DNA of 64,000 nucleotides from Dermanyssus gallinae (taxonomy: Eukaryota > Arthropoda > Arachnida > Mesostigmata > Dermanyssidae): positions 53,741-117,740 of the forward strand of contig QVRM01006790.1 in the NCBI GenBank assembly GCA_003439945.1, given 5' to 3'. A model generated the notes under the pieces. It was not told the origin of the DNA. It saw nothing but the letters and a program-made list of their open reading frames with translations, and did not search any database. Of this stretch, positions 47,491 through 59,508 are shown piece after piece (the stretch's first letter is position 1; the number at the start of each line of letters is the position of its first letter). Made by a program: the position numbers and the translations under genes.

Positions 47491-50400
47491 GAGGTGTCTC
47501 TATCAAGCCAACCCTCTCTAAACCAACCAACCCCCCTCTCACTATTGCCCAACTTTAGTCTTGTATGAGCCCCAGTGCGTCATATCCAGACTAAGTTGGG
47601 CTGGCAGGGGAAGTGGTGGGCGCTGCATCGGATCAGTGAGCCATCGTAGTCGCTCGAGTAACTTCAAGCCGTTCGTTAGTTCTCTCGTTTTAGTTCGTTA
47701 TTGTTGTTAAGGTGCATATGAAGATTATAAACCAAGCTTCTTCTACTGCTCTCTGTTTTGTGGTCTATTTTGCACTTTACCTCTTGGCATGTGTGAGGAA
47801 CTAAATTGTGTGCGTTCCACGTTGTTCTTTTTGTCCGTTGGGTTATCCCAGTGCCTGCTTCTCATTTGCGCTTGAAGGTCTTAGGCTGATAATGCTTCCA
47901 AGGACAGTGTGCTTGGCACCTATGGAGTTTGTCTTTGTTTACTTTTGGAAAGCGCATTTGCTTTAAAATAGGAATCAAGCTTCGGTGCTAGGTACTTTGC
48001 ATTGGGCTTACGAATGCTGAAACTTCTACTTCCCGGCATATGGTAAATCCAGATGTGGTCTTCTATATTAGATCGTTGATCTCTATTAAAACTTGTAGAA
48101 AAAAAAACGTACATCAACCTCAGGCCGTCACGACGGGACAAGAAATACTGGCATCTAACTTAAGTGCTGAAAATTCAGCAACCATCGTTTGTAATTTCTG
48201 CTTCGGGAAATGCGATACTATGCAAAAAGTTTAAGGAGTGTTTGAAGTTTTAAGGCTCAATGTGCAGAACAATGTGCATACCAGGAAACTAGTTAGAAGC
48301 AATGTTTGGTATTGGCAACTTTGAGGACGCCATCACACCGTATGTCCATCCTGGGCATATAGTACAACGTGTATATAAATAAATGGCAAACAATCCTCTC
48401 CTGTGCAATCTGTACTGCAATACCTAATAATAGAATGTGGGTTGCTGATACTGCTTACTAATGACCTAAATCAGTACTAAACCACCCAGGAGCCCTTAAA
48501 TACCCTAGTTTTTTATGAAGCTTTGCGCCTCCTTAACTTTGAAGTAACATGCGGAGAAGCTAGAAGGCGAGAACTTAGGTTGGTTGCTCGGACTTGTGCG
48601 CGAGCTAGTTAATAGCGCTTCCAGGTAATCGCAACTTACAGTAAGTCAATATATCCACTGCCAAATATCCCACAAACCGCAACATTCAGGGTCATGCTTA
48701 GTGGCGGTTCAGGCCTTGCCAGATTTTCTTGATTAGACGTGACCCAGCCTTATTCGCAAGATATTCGATTGTTATAGGAACATTTTGCATGGATAAGTGC
48801 TATTTTTTACTTTCAAGCATGTCATACTGAGGTATAGAGCGTCCGATTTTGACACAAGTCATAATAAATTAAATCAATTAAATCAACGAACAGTCGTGAA
48901 TCTGTTCTTTTGACATGACGGCAAACTCACTCTTCTGCGCTTTAACTTAAAAACACGCACGTATTTTTTTAAAACAAAAATGTTATAATATAACCTTTTG
49001 GGCATACATCCTTTGTGTGCTACTAAAGTGCACAAAGTACACACCACTGATAACAGCGATACAGCAACAATAACGATAAAGTGTGCAGTGAAACTCGACT
49101 TCTCTTATCGGAACCGTTAGCCTAATGCGTTCCAAGACGATTTTTCTCCCGTTCGTTTTCTTCCGGTAATGCCTCTTCCTCGACTGACGTAGTGCTGTTA
49201 TGAACGGAGATGCAGCAGAAGTGGTCTACAGCGGCCATTGCCATGAAGGCCGGCTGATTGAATAATAACACGGACACAGCGTGGTGCAGCGACTGAAGAT
49301 GGTGGAGCACTAGCTAGCAAGCGAACGAAAGTATCGAATGGGCCCAGGCATGGAGAGGCAGGTAGACTTTTTTTTGAGAAATATACGTTATTCATGTTGG
49401 TCAGTTAGTCAGTTACTTAGTTAGGAGGATCTCGTGTCGGGCGGCTCGAGAAGCATCTAAGCATACAAAGATGAGTTGCTAGCGCACTAATTAAGGATGG
49501 CACGACATCGTTAGCCCTTAGCTCAAATGCTGTTGGTGCTGTCCCCTTGACGCGCATTGTCGGTCGTCAGCGCATTAACAACAATAACAACAACAACTAC
49601 AAAAACTACTTTCATAGAGGAGCCATGGCTGTTTTCTGCCCATGCCCCTGCCTCCAACGAAAGAGCTCCTATAAAGAACGACTGTGCTTGCTTAAATCTA
49701 TTAAACGACCAACCCGCTACTATTCCAATAACTCTAGATTTGCGAATATTTGAGATGCCCTCAACAGGTGCCGGGGCAACCTGATCTAACAAAGAGGGCT
49801 ATGAGAGGGTAACATCGGGCGACCCGAATAGAATAGACGATTAGTCTAATAGAAGGTCGTGATAATAGTCTAGGTCTTATTCTTGAAACAGTTAAATAGT
49901 GGTTAGGCATACTCGGCCTATTTTATTTATTTATTGTTATTTTTGAAAATGAAAGCTCTACGATTTTCTTAAAGACAACGGTACAGTGCGACACGGGTGA
50001 TTCTTACCATTAATCTTATCACCTTTCTGTTGGATATGGCTGTACTGGTACTGTGCATGAGGGACATATAAATGTAATATGCGAGTTGAGCTATAGGATG
50101 TGTGAGTATTGTAGTTCATAATAGGGCAGCTGAGCTTATATATATATATATATATATATATGAGTGAACAGAAAATGTTTGACCTACCCTAAAAAGCAAG
50201 TACACCCCATGCCCCAATTGTAAAGCCATGGCAAGCTACCTTATATTTTGTTTCCTATGTAAAAAGCTACTAGCACTTCTAGGCAAAAGCTGACAAAAAC
50301 AGATCTAAGGTTCACTCTCGATCTCAAGATAAACACTTATATGCATGCAGCTATACTTGTATACTTATACGCAGCAAGTACTGTACATAGTATATAATAC

Positions 50401-51501
50401 TAAAGTGGCGATGTAGTATAGAAAAAAAGTGGTCAGCAGTTGATTCAAAGACCAAAATCCGCTGAGAAGAAACCACTAACAGCTGTTAAACGCATAGTGT
50501 GGCGCGCTAGGGCAGCATTGCTCATCTGCTAGTCTTAAATAATCTTTTCTATCTTAATTTTTCCCTGCTGAAACTGTAATTCGTAGGTCCCGCTTGCGCT
50601 TGAACAGACGGACGACCCTTTTTAGCAGCACGCTGCTTTTGATAGATGCTGTTGTTGCTGGTCGTGGTGATGGTAATGACGCTATTGCTGCTGCTGCCAC
50701 TGCCGTCTGCATACGACGCGGACACCGGCGGAGGTTGTTACATTTGCGATGATAGCGTTTATCTTGAACAAAGATTTGGTCTAGCCAGGAGGACGTGGTG
50801 GCGGTATGCACAGTATGTCCTAGTCGGGTGGACCAGGCCACGGAGCGCAGCTACGAACGGACACGACTGACGTAGGTGTAAGCTTTTCTGTGTGGTTCAT
50901 GAGGGTCGTCGTCGTCGTCGGAGGTGGGGGATGAGCGGACGCATCCCGCCCACACAAGAGAGGAGGCCCACCATATGTAATTAGCTAATGCCCTCCGCCG
51001 ATCACCTCACTTGTCCGGTCCTGCTTGCCTGCCCGTCTCTGCATCTGCCGGTCGTCGCTCGCATGAAAGATCCAAGAGTTGAAGTAAAGTTCGCTTAGAA
51101 GCGGGCGAGGGGCGCCGGGTGGAAGGCGTGGACTCGCTAGAAACCCGTCGCCCCCGAAGAACGCCGCAGTTCGCAACTAGCGATTAAAACTTTACAACTG
51201 GTCGGTTCGCACAGACGACCAGCCCCATCTCTCCCCCATCCTTTTCATCCTCCCCATCCGGGTCTCATGCTGCTTAACCATCATCACAAGCGCTAACAAC
51301 AACAACAACAACGATCACGACGACCACCACCACCCTACGAGACCACCCTGCTGTTTCTTTGCCCCCCCCCCCCCCTCCCCTGCTCCTACACACCTCACTA
51401 ATCAACTCTCTACCTCTAAGCCTTTACTTGGTCTATATTGGCTAGCACGCGTTTAGGTGTGTATGTATGTATGACTATTATTATGCATGCATATGCGTGC
51501 A

Positions 51502-51504
<3 letters not shown>
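47491..51504. other. No gene recognised
   Basis: Mostly unique DNA; a TA array lies at 50137-50161, a GTC run at 50908-50920 and poly-C at 51362-51375. Frames are under 100 codons. Confidence 0.45.
50137..50161. repeat. (TA)n microsatellite
   Basis: 25 bp of TA. Confidence 0.94.

Positions 51505-51532
<28 letters not shown>
51505..51532. repeat. (TA)n microsatellite
   Basis: 28 bp of TA between two ATGCAT-containing flanks. Confidence 0.94.
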
Positions 51533-51535
<3 letters not shown>

Positions 51536-51639
51536 TACTGCCTCGTGGCAGTTTGTTTCCCAAGCCCACAGTGGGTATAGAATTGTAATAATGGACAATG
51601 GCTACTTAGAATTGAATTTTTTTAGAAAACGGTGTTTAA

Positions 51640-51890
51640 TTCTAGGCTATCATTTGTCCCCTACGGACTTAGAATCGCCGTCAGGTATATTTGCAATACA
51701 CCGAGAACCGGATATTTTGAGACATCTAGTGTTGTCCCAGCAGTCCTTTTCCCAACAGTGGCAGCATGTCCGCTGACTATAAGAGATATTTTGTCATATA
51801 TTTTCAACAAGCACCGCTCAAAGAAAAGCATTGATCAACCACGGGATCGAGCCGGCGACACTCCGGTAGATGACAACCATGACTAGCGCC
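51640..51890 (-). mobile_element. tRNA-derived SINE (family 1), copy C
   Basis: On the minus strand the head (51890-51843) reads GGCGCTAGTCATGGTTG (A-box region) and GGCTCGATCCC (B box, complement of 51843-51853). The body matches copy A over about 200 bp (GGACTTAGAATCGCC, CACCGAGAACCGG, GTCCGCTGACT). It is the best-preserved pair partner of copy A. Confidence 0.75.
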
Positions 51891-53524
51891 CCACTAGCCC
51901 ACTCGGCGCCTCCTCTTGGACAACGGCTGGTCGAGCGACATATATCAACCGTGACACAGCAGTATTATCTAACAGAGTTAGTGCCATCACTAAATGAGAC
52001 AGCCGCATTTAAACTAGAGCGATTTGCAAAATATTCTCCCACAAACACTGACTGGCTTATCTAAGAACGATTTTGAAAAAAACGCAATGGTTTTCCTATA
52101 GCGCTCTATCTTTGACGCTCATGCAATACGGTAGGCACTAACTATTCGTACCGAAAATAACTTTTGTTTCGGGGGCAGAAAGTACATGCATCACGCAGCT
52201 AAGAGGTACATAATTCGGTTTCAGGTTATAATTTATCGTGCATTCGACATAGCGAGTACCACCAACAATCTTCCACTTCGTTCGTAGTAGTACTTTTGGG
52301 TTACTATCGAGATTTTCCTTAGAATTGCGCTACGGATTCTTGGGCGTTGAACGAAATTTTTGCCTAGGGAGCGACGGAGGAGTGCCTGTGCCACTGGAAC
52401 GTGAGAGCGCATAACCTTATGGCTGTCTGCCCGTGGTTAACTCCGAAGCCAGCGACTGTTGGTTTTCGTCACGCGCAATCGCGCAGGGTCGATAGCTACC
52501 GACTTAGCCAACTTCCCCTATCAAAGGTCTACGTACAACTAGTTTCAATGTAAGTATTTTCATGACAGATAAGAATGTGACGCCAGCTTAAGTAGTCTCC
52601 AAACAGGTCGACTCAGCATTGTCGTCTCATTAGTAAGACCCCGCCTACCCGCTTTAAATTGTCACCTGTACGCACACACTCATTATACGTGGTGCTAATT
52701 TGGTACGTCAACTATTGTAGCCATTAAGCTCGGTTTCTTAAGCCTGCATGAGAATACGTAATGTTTGCAAATGCGTTAGTTTCACTCTGTCTTTCGTGGC
52801 CTTTCGTGCTGCTGATATAGAAATTTGGCTGCAACATGCACAGGAGTACGAGCAGCGCTACTCACTGTTAATTATCATGCTAGATGTCGGCCTTTGTTGC
52901 GAAGGTCAAATGACCTAACTAAAATGGCAGTACAATTGGTGTGACGGAACCTTTCAGATCTTGGAAGGAGGGGGGCGGGCGCTTAATGATGGCAGCCAGC
53001 GTTGGGAACAGCGTAGACAATTGCGCACGACAGGTTGGGTTATCGGAAGGTGTCCGTACACTTGATTCCGAAGAAACTCTGCAAAACGCAAAAGAAGCTG
53101 AAGGTATGGGGGACTATCACTGCAATACCTGTTTTGGTATCATGGAGACCCCGCGTTTTTAGAGCAGATCGTCACCCGTGTGAGAGTTGATGCCATCAGT
53201 TCACGCGAGACAAAGATGAAAAGGGAGGCATTAAGGAACCGATCATAAATTATTATCGAAGGCATATTTTATTGGTATCTGCATCATGTTGTCATGCATG
53301 CACTTAGTTTATGTAGTTCTTTATAAACAGAAACAGAAAACCAGTTTAGGGACATGGCAACTATTTTCGTGTCTATTGATTGATTGAATGATTTTCTGTT
53401 CGCTTGGCATATATACCTAAATACACATGTCACCCTTTTATATCAGGGGCGTTTAGAGCGGCAGCATATATATTACCTACGCATCCATATAATTCATGTT
53501 TACTTCATAACCTACTGAGTATTT
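51891..53524. other. No gene recognised
   Basis: Unique-looking DNA without arrays or element ends; open frames are under 75 codons. Confidence 0.45.
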
Positions 53525-53975
53525 GCTTTCCATTGTGACAACCTCTTCTTTGAAATATCGACCAGGTCATTTCTAGCATTTGGTCTTAAAGCTAGCGCCT
53601 CCTACAGCTCTATATCTCTGCTCCCCCCTAAAGCTATACTTTCTTTAATAATATGTTCGATTGACTCATTCTGTAGCCCACATGCTCGACATGCTGTACT
53701 TTGCCCCTCCTTATATTTAGCTCTATGTATCCTTGTATCCAACACCCTTGCCCTGGCATCTGCCAATAGCCCACTCGCTCTTGAATTATCGTATACCCAT
53801 TCTACCCCGCCCCTTTCCCGCTTTTCCTTTTCATACATCGTTGCCAAACTTGATCTGGCGCTCATCGCCAATTTCCATTTGTCTGTATATGACTTGTTTA
53901 CCTTCAATTTCACCATTTTCTCTGATACCCTTGCTCTTGCCCATTGCTGACAATTGTACCGGGTTTCTACATTCT
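53525..53975 (-). pseudogene. LINE ORF2 C-terminal remnant with zinc-finger motif
   Basis: The minus frame reads CQQWARARVSEKMVKLKVNK, SYTDKWKLAM, RVLDTRIHRAKYKEGQS, CRACGLQNESIEHII and then, after one TAG, LRPNARNDLVDISKKRLSQW. The cluster CxxC-x8-H with EHII is the C-terminal cysteine-histidine finger of many non-LTR retrotransposon proteins; the last cysteine is serine here (HIIKES). The chain past the stop remains readable, so a single TAG separates the parts. The reverse transcriptase part is not seen upstream. Confidence 0.68.
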
Positions 53976-53999
53976 AGTATGTACATCTATATTTAGGTA

Positions 54000-54023
54000 A
54001 ATATATATATATATATATATATA
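54000..54023. repeat. (TA)n microsatellite
   Basis: 24 bp of TA next to the LINE remnant at 53525-53975. Confidence 0.94.
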
Positions 54024-54709
54024 CTTCGCTTATGATTTTTATATAATGCAGTGACATCATCACTCAACTTAGACTTACAAACCTAGAAGTGCCAGTAGGT
54101 GGCGGAGCTAAGGTTAATTAATAGAAATGAGCGTTCTAGCATTCGTCATACATTTCGCTATTGGATTATGTGGACACTTCAGCCCAAGTTTGCCAATTTT
54201 AAGCCAAGTAGCTTCGGAAGGGTATCGAACACGCGATTCCTGGTATCAGAGTCGCCGGCCATCTTTGCTTCTCCCGTTCGTTATTCGGACTGGGCTGGGC
54301 GTGTATGCCTTCTTCGCTCGGTACCCTCGACCAATGGGCACTGCCGACTTGACGAGACGGCGGTCGCTAGTTTTTGCGTTTAGCGGCTAAAACTGCTTCT
54401 GCCAAATGCCCAATCAACCCATGGGTGCTGTTGGTACGAATGTTAATTATGATAGTGGGGTGATGACGAGGAAAAATCAAAATCAAAAGAGATAAACCCG
54501 TAAAGGTTTGTGCCCGTAATGACTCATCTGATCCTACTAAAATGCATATGTGCACCTAACAATACGACACTACAGCTTCGGCGTTTTCTATTGGAGTCTA
54601 AGTGAGATGAGTTAATATATGACTTTTTTCGACCTGGAGTATCAGCCTGGGTCTCGGTCGGACCTTAGTGATTTCATATCTACAGATTTTATTTTTCTGC
54701 ACAGTCTAG
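54024..54709. other. No gene recognised
   Basis: Between the minus-strand LINE piece and the R2-like frame. No upstream reverse transcriptase or Myb-like domain of the R2-like element could be read here, which suggests a 5' truncation. Confidence 0.45.
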
Positions 54710-56395
54710 AGACCCTGTCAAATCAACATTTATACTTGTGAACATGCTGTTTCGTTGTTCTATCATCAAGGACTCTCTCGTACTATCAGGCCCACCAGGG
54801 GTGTTCGTCAGGGTGATCCCCTGTCACCCCTGTTATTTAATCTAGTTCTTGACGACATTCTCAGGAAAATAAACTTAGACAATTTAGGATATCGACTAAA
54901 AGAAGGAAACCGCCTTATGGGCCTAGCCTTTGCGGACGACCTCATCCTCCTCGCCTCCACCAAGAACACCCTCCAACAACTCCTAGATTTAGCTTTCCCC
55001 TTACTTAAAGAAAGAGGCCTTGAAATCAACACTGATAAGAGCTTTACGATCTCGCATCTTTATGATAGCCGGGTGAAGAAGAGCCTTTATCAGTCAACCC
55101 CCGAATTCTCCGTTGGAGGGAGGCAATTGCCAGCCAAGGGTATATGCGCTCGATGGAGATACCTTGGCATCGAGTTCGACAGTAATGGCAGAGTCGACAC
55201 GGCCAAGGTCACTCTCCTAGAACTACTCGGCAGACTAACATCAGCTCCCCTTAAACCCCAGCAACGCTTAACAATACTGAAACAATTCCTTATCCCGAAA
55301 ATTCTCTATAAACTGGTCGCTGGTCCCCGACCGTCTCAAAAATTCCTCTTAGAACTAGACTGTGAGATCAGGCGAACGGTGAAATTGCAGTGGCTCAAAC
55401 TCGAAAACAGCGTGCCAAACGCCTTCCTATACGCGCACATCTCACACGGCGGTCTGGACATCCCCTGTCTCCGTACACTAATTCCCAGACTTCGCCTCTC
55501 CCGCCTCACTGCCCTGAACAGATCATCCCACATAGGCACTCAGTGGCTGCTGTCGTCCGATTATCACAGAAAGGAGCTGGCGAAAACCAGCGCTCTCTGT
55601 GTGTTCGATGACACGACCATTGAAGACGCCGCACACGAGACCGAGTACTGGTCTCGTACACTACATAACACAGTCGATGGGGCTCACCTGAAACACACAC
55701 ACCTAACCCCTTTTACAAATGACTGGGTCAAGGGTACTCCTTACCTATCCGGTAGGGAGTACATAAACCTGATTAAGTTAAGGATCAACGCACTACCAAC
55801 GCGTGCCAGACTCGCAAGGGGTCGCCCCGGGTACGACAAATTTTGTCGTCATGGGTGCAACGCTGTCGAGACGCTGGCCCACATCGCTCAAGTGTGCGAT
55901 CACACCCATCGCCCTATAATCAAGCGCCACGATGACATATGTGAGCGAGTCACCCGCCTACTCCGTGCTAAAGGAATGCAGGTGGAACGAGAGCGCACCT
56001 TCCGAAGACCCGCCGCACCGGCTCGGAGACCAGACCTCGTCATAACAACACCTACGAGGGTCTGGGTCTTGGACGCCGAGGTCTGCGGCCCCTCAAGAGA
56101 CCTTGCATTGGCCAGACGGGATAAGATCAGGAAATACGATATACCCGGGGTCAGGGATCAACTTCCCAGCTCGCTTCCCCACCGATTCGGGTCCATCACC
56201 GTGTCGATGACCGGTGTATGGGAGCCCGAGTCGGTGAAGGATCTCCTGACTCTCGGGTTATCGAAGAAAAACCTGATCGACCTAACCGTCCTGGCCATGC
56301 AGGGTACCCTACGGGTCTTCCGGGCGCACCGGGACCACAAGAGCTGGGTCCGTCGCGGAGGAGGAGCAGGCGAACTCACCGGGAGGCGATTTTAA
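54710..56395 (+). CDS. R2-like non-LTR retrotransposon protein, 5'-truncated but open
   Basis: It would reverse-transcribe and integrate a LINE RNA at a nicked target. Counting from the TTG codon at 54755, motif B RGVRQGDPLSP is at residues 15-25 and FADD (motif C) at 59-62. A thumb region follows, then a CX3CX7HX4C finger at 364-380 (CRHGC...H...C) and an RHD. The restriction-enzyme-like endonuclease reads RPDLV (D427), X12, then D440 in VWVLDAEV. This order (RT, CCHC, PD-D endonuclease) defines the R2/R4-type LINEs. There is no in-frame ATG near the left edge and the frame is simply open from 54710, so no true start exists. Motif A with its first catalytic Asp and all N-terminal fingers are missing, so it is not functional. 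No stop interrupts more than 550 codons, so the insertion is young compared with its neighbours. Confidence 0.9.
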   Translation, partial: RPCQINIYTCEHAVSLFYHQGLSRTIRPTRGVRQGDPLSPLLFNLVLDDILRKINLDNLGYRLKEGNRLMGLAFADDLILLASTKNTLQQLLDLAFPLLKERGLEINTDKSFTISHLYDSRVKKSLYQSTPEFSVGGRQLPAKGICARWRYLGIEFDSNGRVDTAKVTLLELLGRLTSAPLKPQQRLTILKQFLIPKILYKLVAGPRPSQKFLLELDCEIRRTVKLQWLKLENSVPNAFLYAHISHGGLDIPCLRTLIPRLRLSRLTALNRSSHIGTQWLLSSDYHRKELAKTSALCVFDDTTIEDAAHETEYWSRTLHNTVDGAHLKHTHLTPFTNDWVKGTPYLSGREYINLIKLRINALPTRARLARGRPGYDKFCRHGCNAVETLAHIAQVCDHTHRPIIKRHDDICERVTRLLRAKGMQVERERTFRRPAAPARRPDLVITTPTRVWVLDAEVCGPSRDLALARRDKIRKYDIPGVRDQLPSSLPHRFGSITVSMTGVWEPESVKDLLTLGLSKKNLIDLTVLAMQGTLRVFRAHRDHKSWVRRGGGAGELTGRRF

Positions 56396-56500
56396 ACTAT
56401 TTTTTTAGGCGGGCACTGCCTCAGTGTGCAAATGTGCAATTATTGAATAAATTCAATGTTGTATTCCTGTATATTCGGCTGTATAAAGCAAGTTTGCTGT
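56396..56500 (+). other. Probable 3' UTR of the R2-like element
   Basis: AT-rich sequence after the stop, containing a GGGCACTGCCTCAGTGTGC hairpin-like segment and an AATAAA at about 56445. No poly-A tail is seen, as is usual for R2-type elements. The right boundary could not be fixed. Confidence 0.4.
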
Positions 56501-58011
56501 CCGGAGTTCTATATTGTTTACCCGTCTAGAGCCCATACTTGTGCAAGCACATAGGCATGACTAACGGCGTTTAGAGAAAATTTATTTAAAAAACTCTGCA
56601 GAAGATGTGATCTTGAACCGAATCCTGCAAACCTTTCGTCGCTATCAATTCTACTGAACAACAACGACGCGCAGGTACTATTGCAACTAGCGAGCGCTGA
56701 TCTTACTGACCGTTTCTTTGACGTATGTGAACAATAAACATTTGCAGAAGCCAAGTAATGCATACTTTCACCAAAATGTATTGCAAGACTTAAAACAATC
56801 AATAATATGTTCGCCGGGCGTCTAGCCAGGTAGTCGCAAAACAGGGCAGCTTCGAGGGCCTCATCATTGCCTATCAGCCTCTTTACACTCGTTGTTAGGT
56901 AAACAGAGACGTTTTCTATTCTATTTGAAATCTACTCGTTTAGAGCTCGTGGAAGTCCTCAATCGAGATTGTTTTCTCACTATGTAGAGTGCAAATGTGA
57001 GTTCTCGCAGACGATACTGGACTTTGTCGTTGCCGCATCGAGGTGGCTACAGGCTAAGGTCACAAACGAGGAAGAAGAAAAAGGGACATTTATGTCGTAC
57101 CGTGATCAAACCCGCAACTGTATCCGTGAAAAGAGTCGCCGGCCTTTATATCTAAGCACTAAGAACGAATGTAAATAACGCCAAGAACGCGTTGTGGCGA
57201 CCGCGTCGTTACATCTAACCAATCGACGGCACACGTGAGAGTGCAGTTTCGTAGCCTAAGTCAACGCCTAACTAGGCAAATTTGTTCAACTGGCTTCGGT
57301 TCCAAGTTCTGTCACGACCGAAAGTTTTACACGAGTGCGATACATTTTGTCACCGTGCATTTCGGCCATTCAACGTCGTTTGACGATGATAGTCCGTGCC
57401 AAACGTACGTAGCCGTAAGAACACCTCTCACTCGGGTACACGGGTGCGTAACCCTATTGCTGTTGGTAACTGGGTAAAGTCAAATATGTTGAAACCTGTA
57501 GCGGATTAATTTATACTTAATATATAAATAAAATCGTATCGCTTCCTCGTCATATGTCATACGAAATGCATACGTTTTCGGAGCGCAGGAGCGTTCAGGC
57601 AGCTCGTGTGTGTACGGGGCACGCACGAACCTAACAACGGGCCGGGGACAGGGCAAATGGGCAACGGGCCGGGGGACAATCGTGTAACTAAGGTCTAAGG
57701 TCGGCAGACGCTCACCCTTCTAACTACGAGCGATTGGGCACACCGCAAACCACAGTAACAATGTATAACACCGCTCGAGCCTTCAGAGTAACACTAAAGT
57801 TGAGTAGCAGTATCAATGAAGGAAGGAAGGCTCACTTATTCACCGCAGCTTCTGAAACAATTCAGAGTCTCTACGGCTTGGTGAATCGCAGAAATTATTG
57901 GAGTAAGAGAGCATGGCTGTCTGGTCGCCGTCGTTTTTGTCTCTGAGTTCCGTCAGAACCTACTTCAAGCCGATTCGTGTCTATTACCTCCTGACTCTGA
58001 TTCTCTACGTC

Positions 58012-58044
<33 letters not shown>

Positions 58045-58323
58045 CATTAAAGTCTGCCAAGACTCACGCTATACTTTAGCATTACACTGCGCTGATGTGA
58101 CATTGCTGCTGTGCCCACTAGAAGAGGTCAATTGGTAGGGTAGAACATGTGTGCAGTACTCAGTGGCAGGAACTTCTAAGGGCTTTACGTGACGAAGTAA
58201 AAACTAAACCATCATACCAATGCTAAATATATCTAGCCCAGGTTGAAAAGCATTTGTGTTTATAGGTTTAGTTTCTAATTCTCTTGTATATGTGATTTAG
58301 ATACAGAACTGTGCTCTTGTAAT

Positions 58324-58327
<4 letters not shown>
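56501..58327. other. No gene recognised
   Basis: Mostly unique DNA. A 27-bp unit starting CAACGGGCCGGGG is repeated at 57635 and 57662, and a TA array lies at 58014-58043. Confidence 0.45.
58014..58043. repeat. (TA)n microsatellite
   Basis: 30 bp of TA. Confidence 0.94.
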
Positions 58328-58358
<31 letters not shown>

Positions 58359-58380
58359 AGGGCTATACCTTTAATATGTA

Positions 58381-58429
<49 letters not shown>

Positions 58430-58460
58430 GGCTATACCTTCAATATGTAGCATATACATA
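58328..58460. repeat. Tandem duplication of a TA-array unit
   Basis: The order TA array (58328-58356), CAGGGCTATACCTTTAATAT and GTAGCATATATA occurs, then TA array (58383-58426), CAGGGCTATACCTTCAATAT and GTAGCATATACA. The two single-copy parts differ at one base. The unit, including its array, was duplicated as a block. Confidence 0.92.
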
Positions 58461-58889
58461 TATTTAATACACACTTAATAATACACTTTAGCAGCAGCAG
58501 AAAGAAGAAGACAAATACAACAGCAACAACAAGAAGGAAAACAACAGTAATGACAACGGCAGTAACAACAATAGGAGCTGGCGCCACAGCAGCAACAGCG
58601 TCTTCAATCACCGCCCAGTGGTTGGTTGGTGATCGTGCGTCGTAAAGGCCGCAGCGGCGGCTCCGCTCCGTCACCGAGCAGTTCGAGCCATAGAGTCGCG
58701 CACGCTCGTTTGGCCAGCGGCGATCATCGCTCGAGGCCAGTCAGCTAAAGCTGAGGAACAGCGACTTCACATCCGGCCATTATAATCACCACCACCACCA
58801 TCACTACCGTTGCTGCCACCACACTTTGTCGTTTTGGTTGTTATCATCTGCTGATATCATGGCTATTGTGCTCGCGGACGCGGATTCGA

Positions 58890-59165
58890 ACTCTTCCTTT
58901 CCTCTTCAATCTTACCCTGTACCTTCTACCATCTTCTCTCGTCTCTTTCTCTGTCCTTCTCTTTATATCCCCCCCCCCTCTCTCTTTTTCATGTATTCTT
59001 TTTGTTTTGTTTTTTTTATCACCATTTGCCTCTTTCTTTCTACCGATCTCCATTTCATCGTGATTCTCTTTCGTATCTCCGCTTTCGCTTGTTCTTTATC
59101 CCTGTCTCCCCCTCGCTCTCTAGCTCACCCTCCCTACCTTTTCCTTTCTCTCTGTTGTCCTCTAT
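58890..59165 (+). repeat. Long pyrimidine-rich tract
   Basis: About 275 bp in which C and T dominate strongly, with CTCTCT, TTTCT and ten-C blocks. The frames across it encode serine, leucine and phenylalanine-rich peptides and are not credible genes. Confidence 0.85.
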
Positions 59166-59318
59166 GCGAATCTTTCGCCATTCAAAGGTACGCGCGTCGT
59201 CATCCTCCTGGCGGTGAATTCAACGCCGTTATTCATGACAGCCCAAAGCATGGAAAGCAGCTGCAGCTGCTTTACAATTAAGCAGTATTAGCAGAGATCG
59301 TTGTCGTAGTAGTGGTCA

Positions 59319-59500
59319 GGGCCCGGTGGCGTGGTGGCATGCGTCTGCGCCTCGCGACCGGAGGAGACACATAGGTGCACGGGTTCGAGCCCCACCGTTG
59401 CACCGATTTGTATTTATGGGGGTCCGTCTATGAAGCACTCCCGCGAAAAGCAGTCCCATGGACGTTAAATCTTGGCTGAGAGTCAGCCCCAAAAGGATTA
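59319..59500 (+). mobile_element. tRNA-derived SINE (family 2), tandem copy 1
   Basis: GGTGGCGTGGTGGCA (A box, 59325-59339) is followed about 40 bp later by GGGTTCGAGCC (B box, 59381-59391), the normal tRNA spacing. A non-tRNA body with TATTTATGGGGGTCCGTCTA and AGTCCCATGGACGTTAA follows. A second copy starts after about 190 bp. Confidence 0.78.
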
Positions 59501-59508
59501 GTAGTGTT

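Noticed and set aside
59325..59391. Functional tRNA gene
   Set aside because: It has A and B boxes but no cloverleaf stems that I can pair, and the body is duplicated as a SINE.
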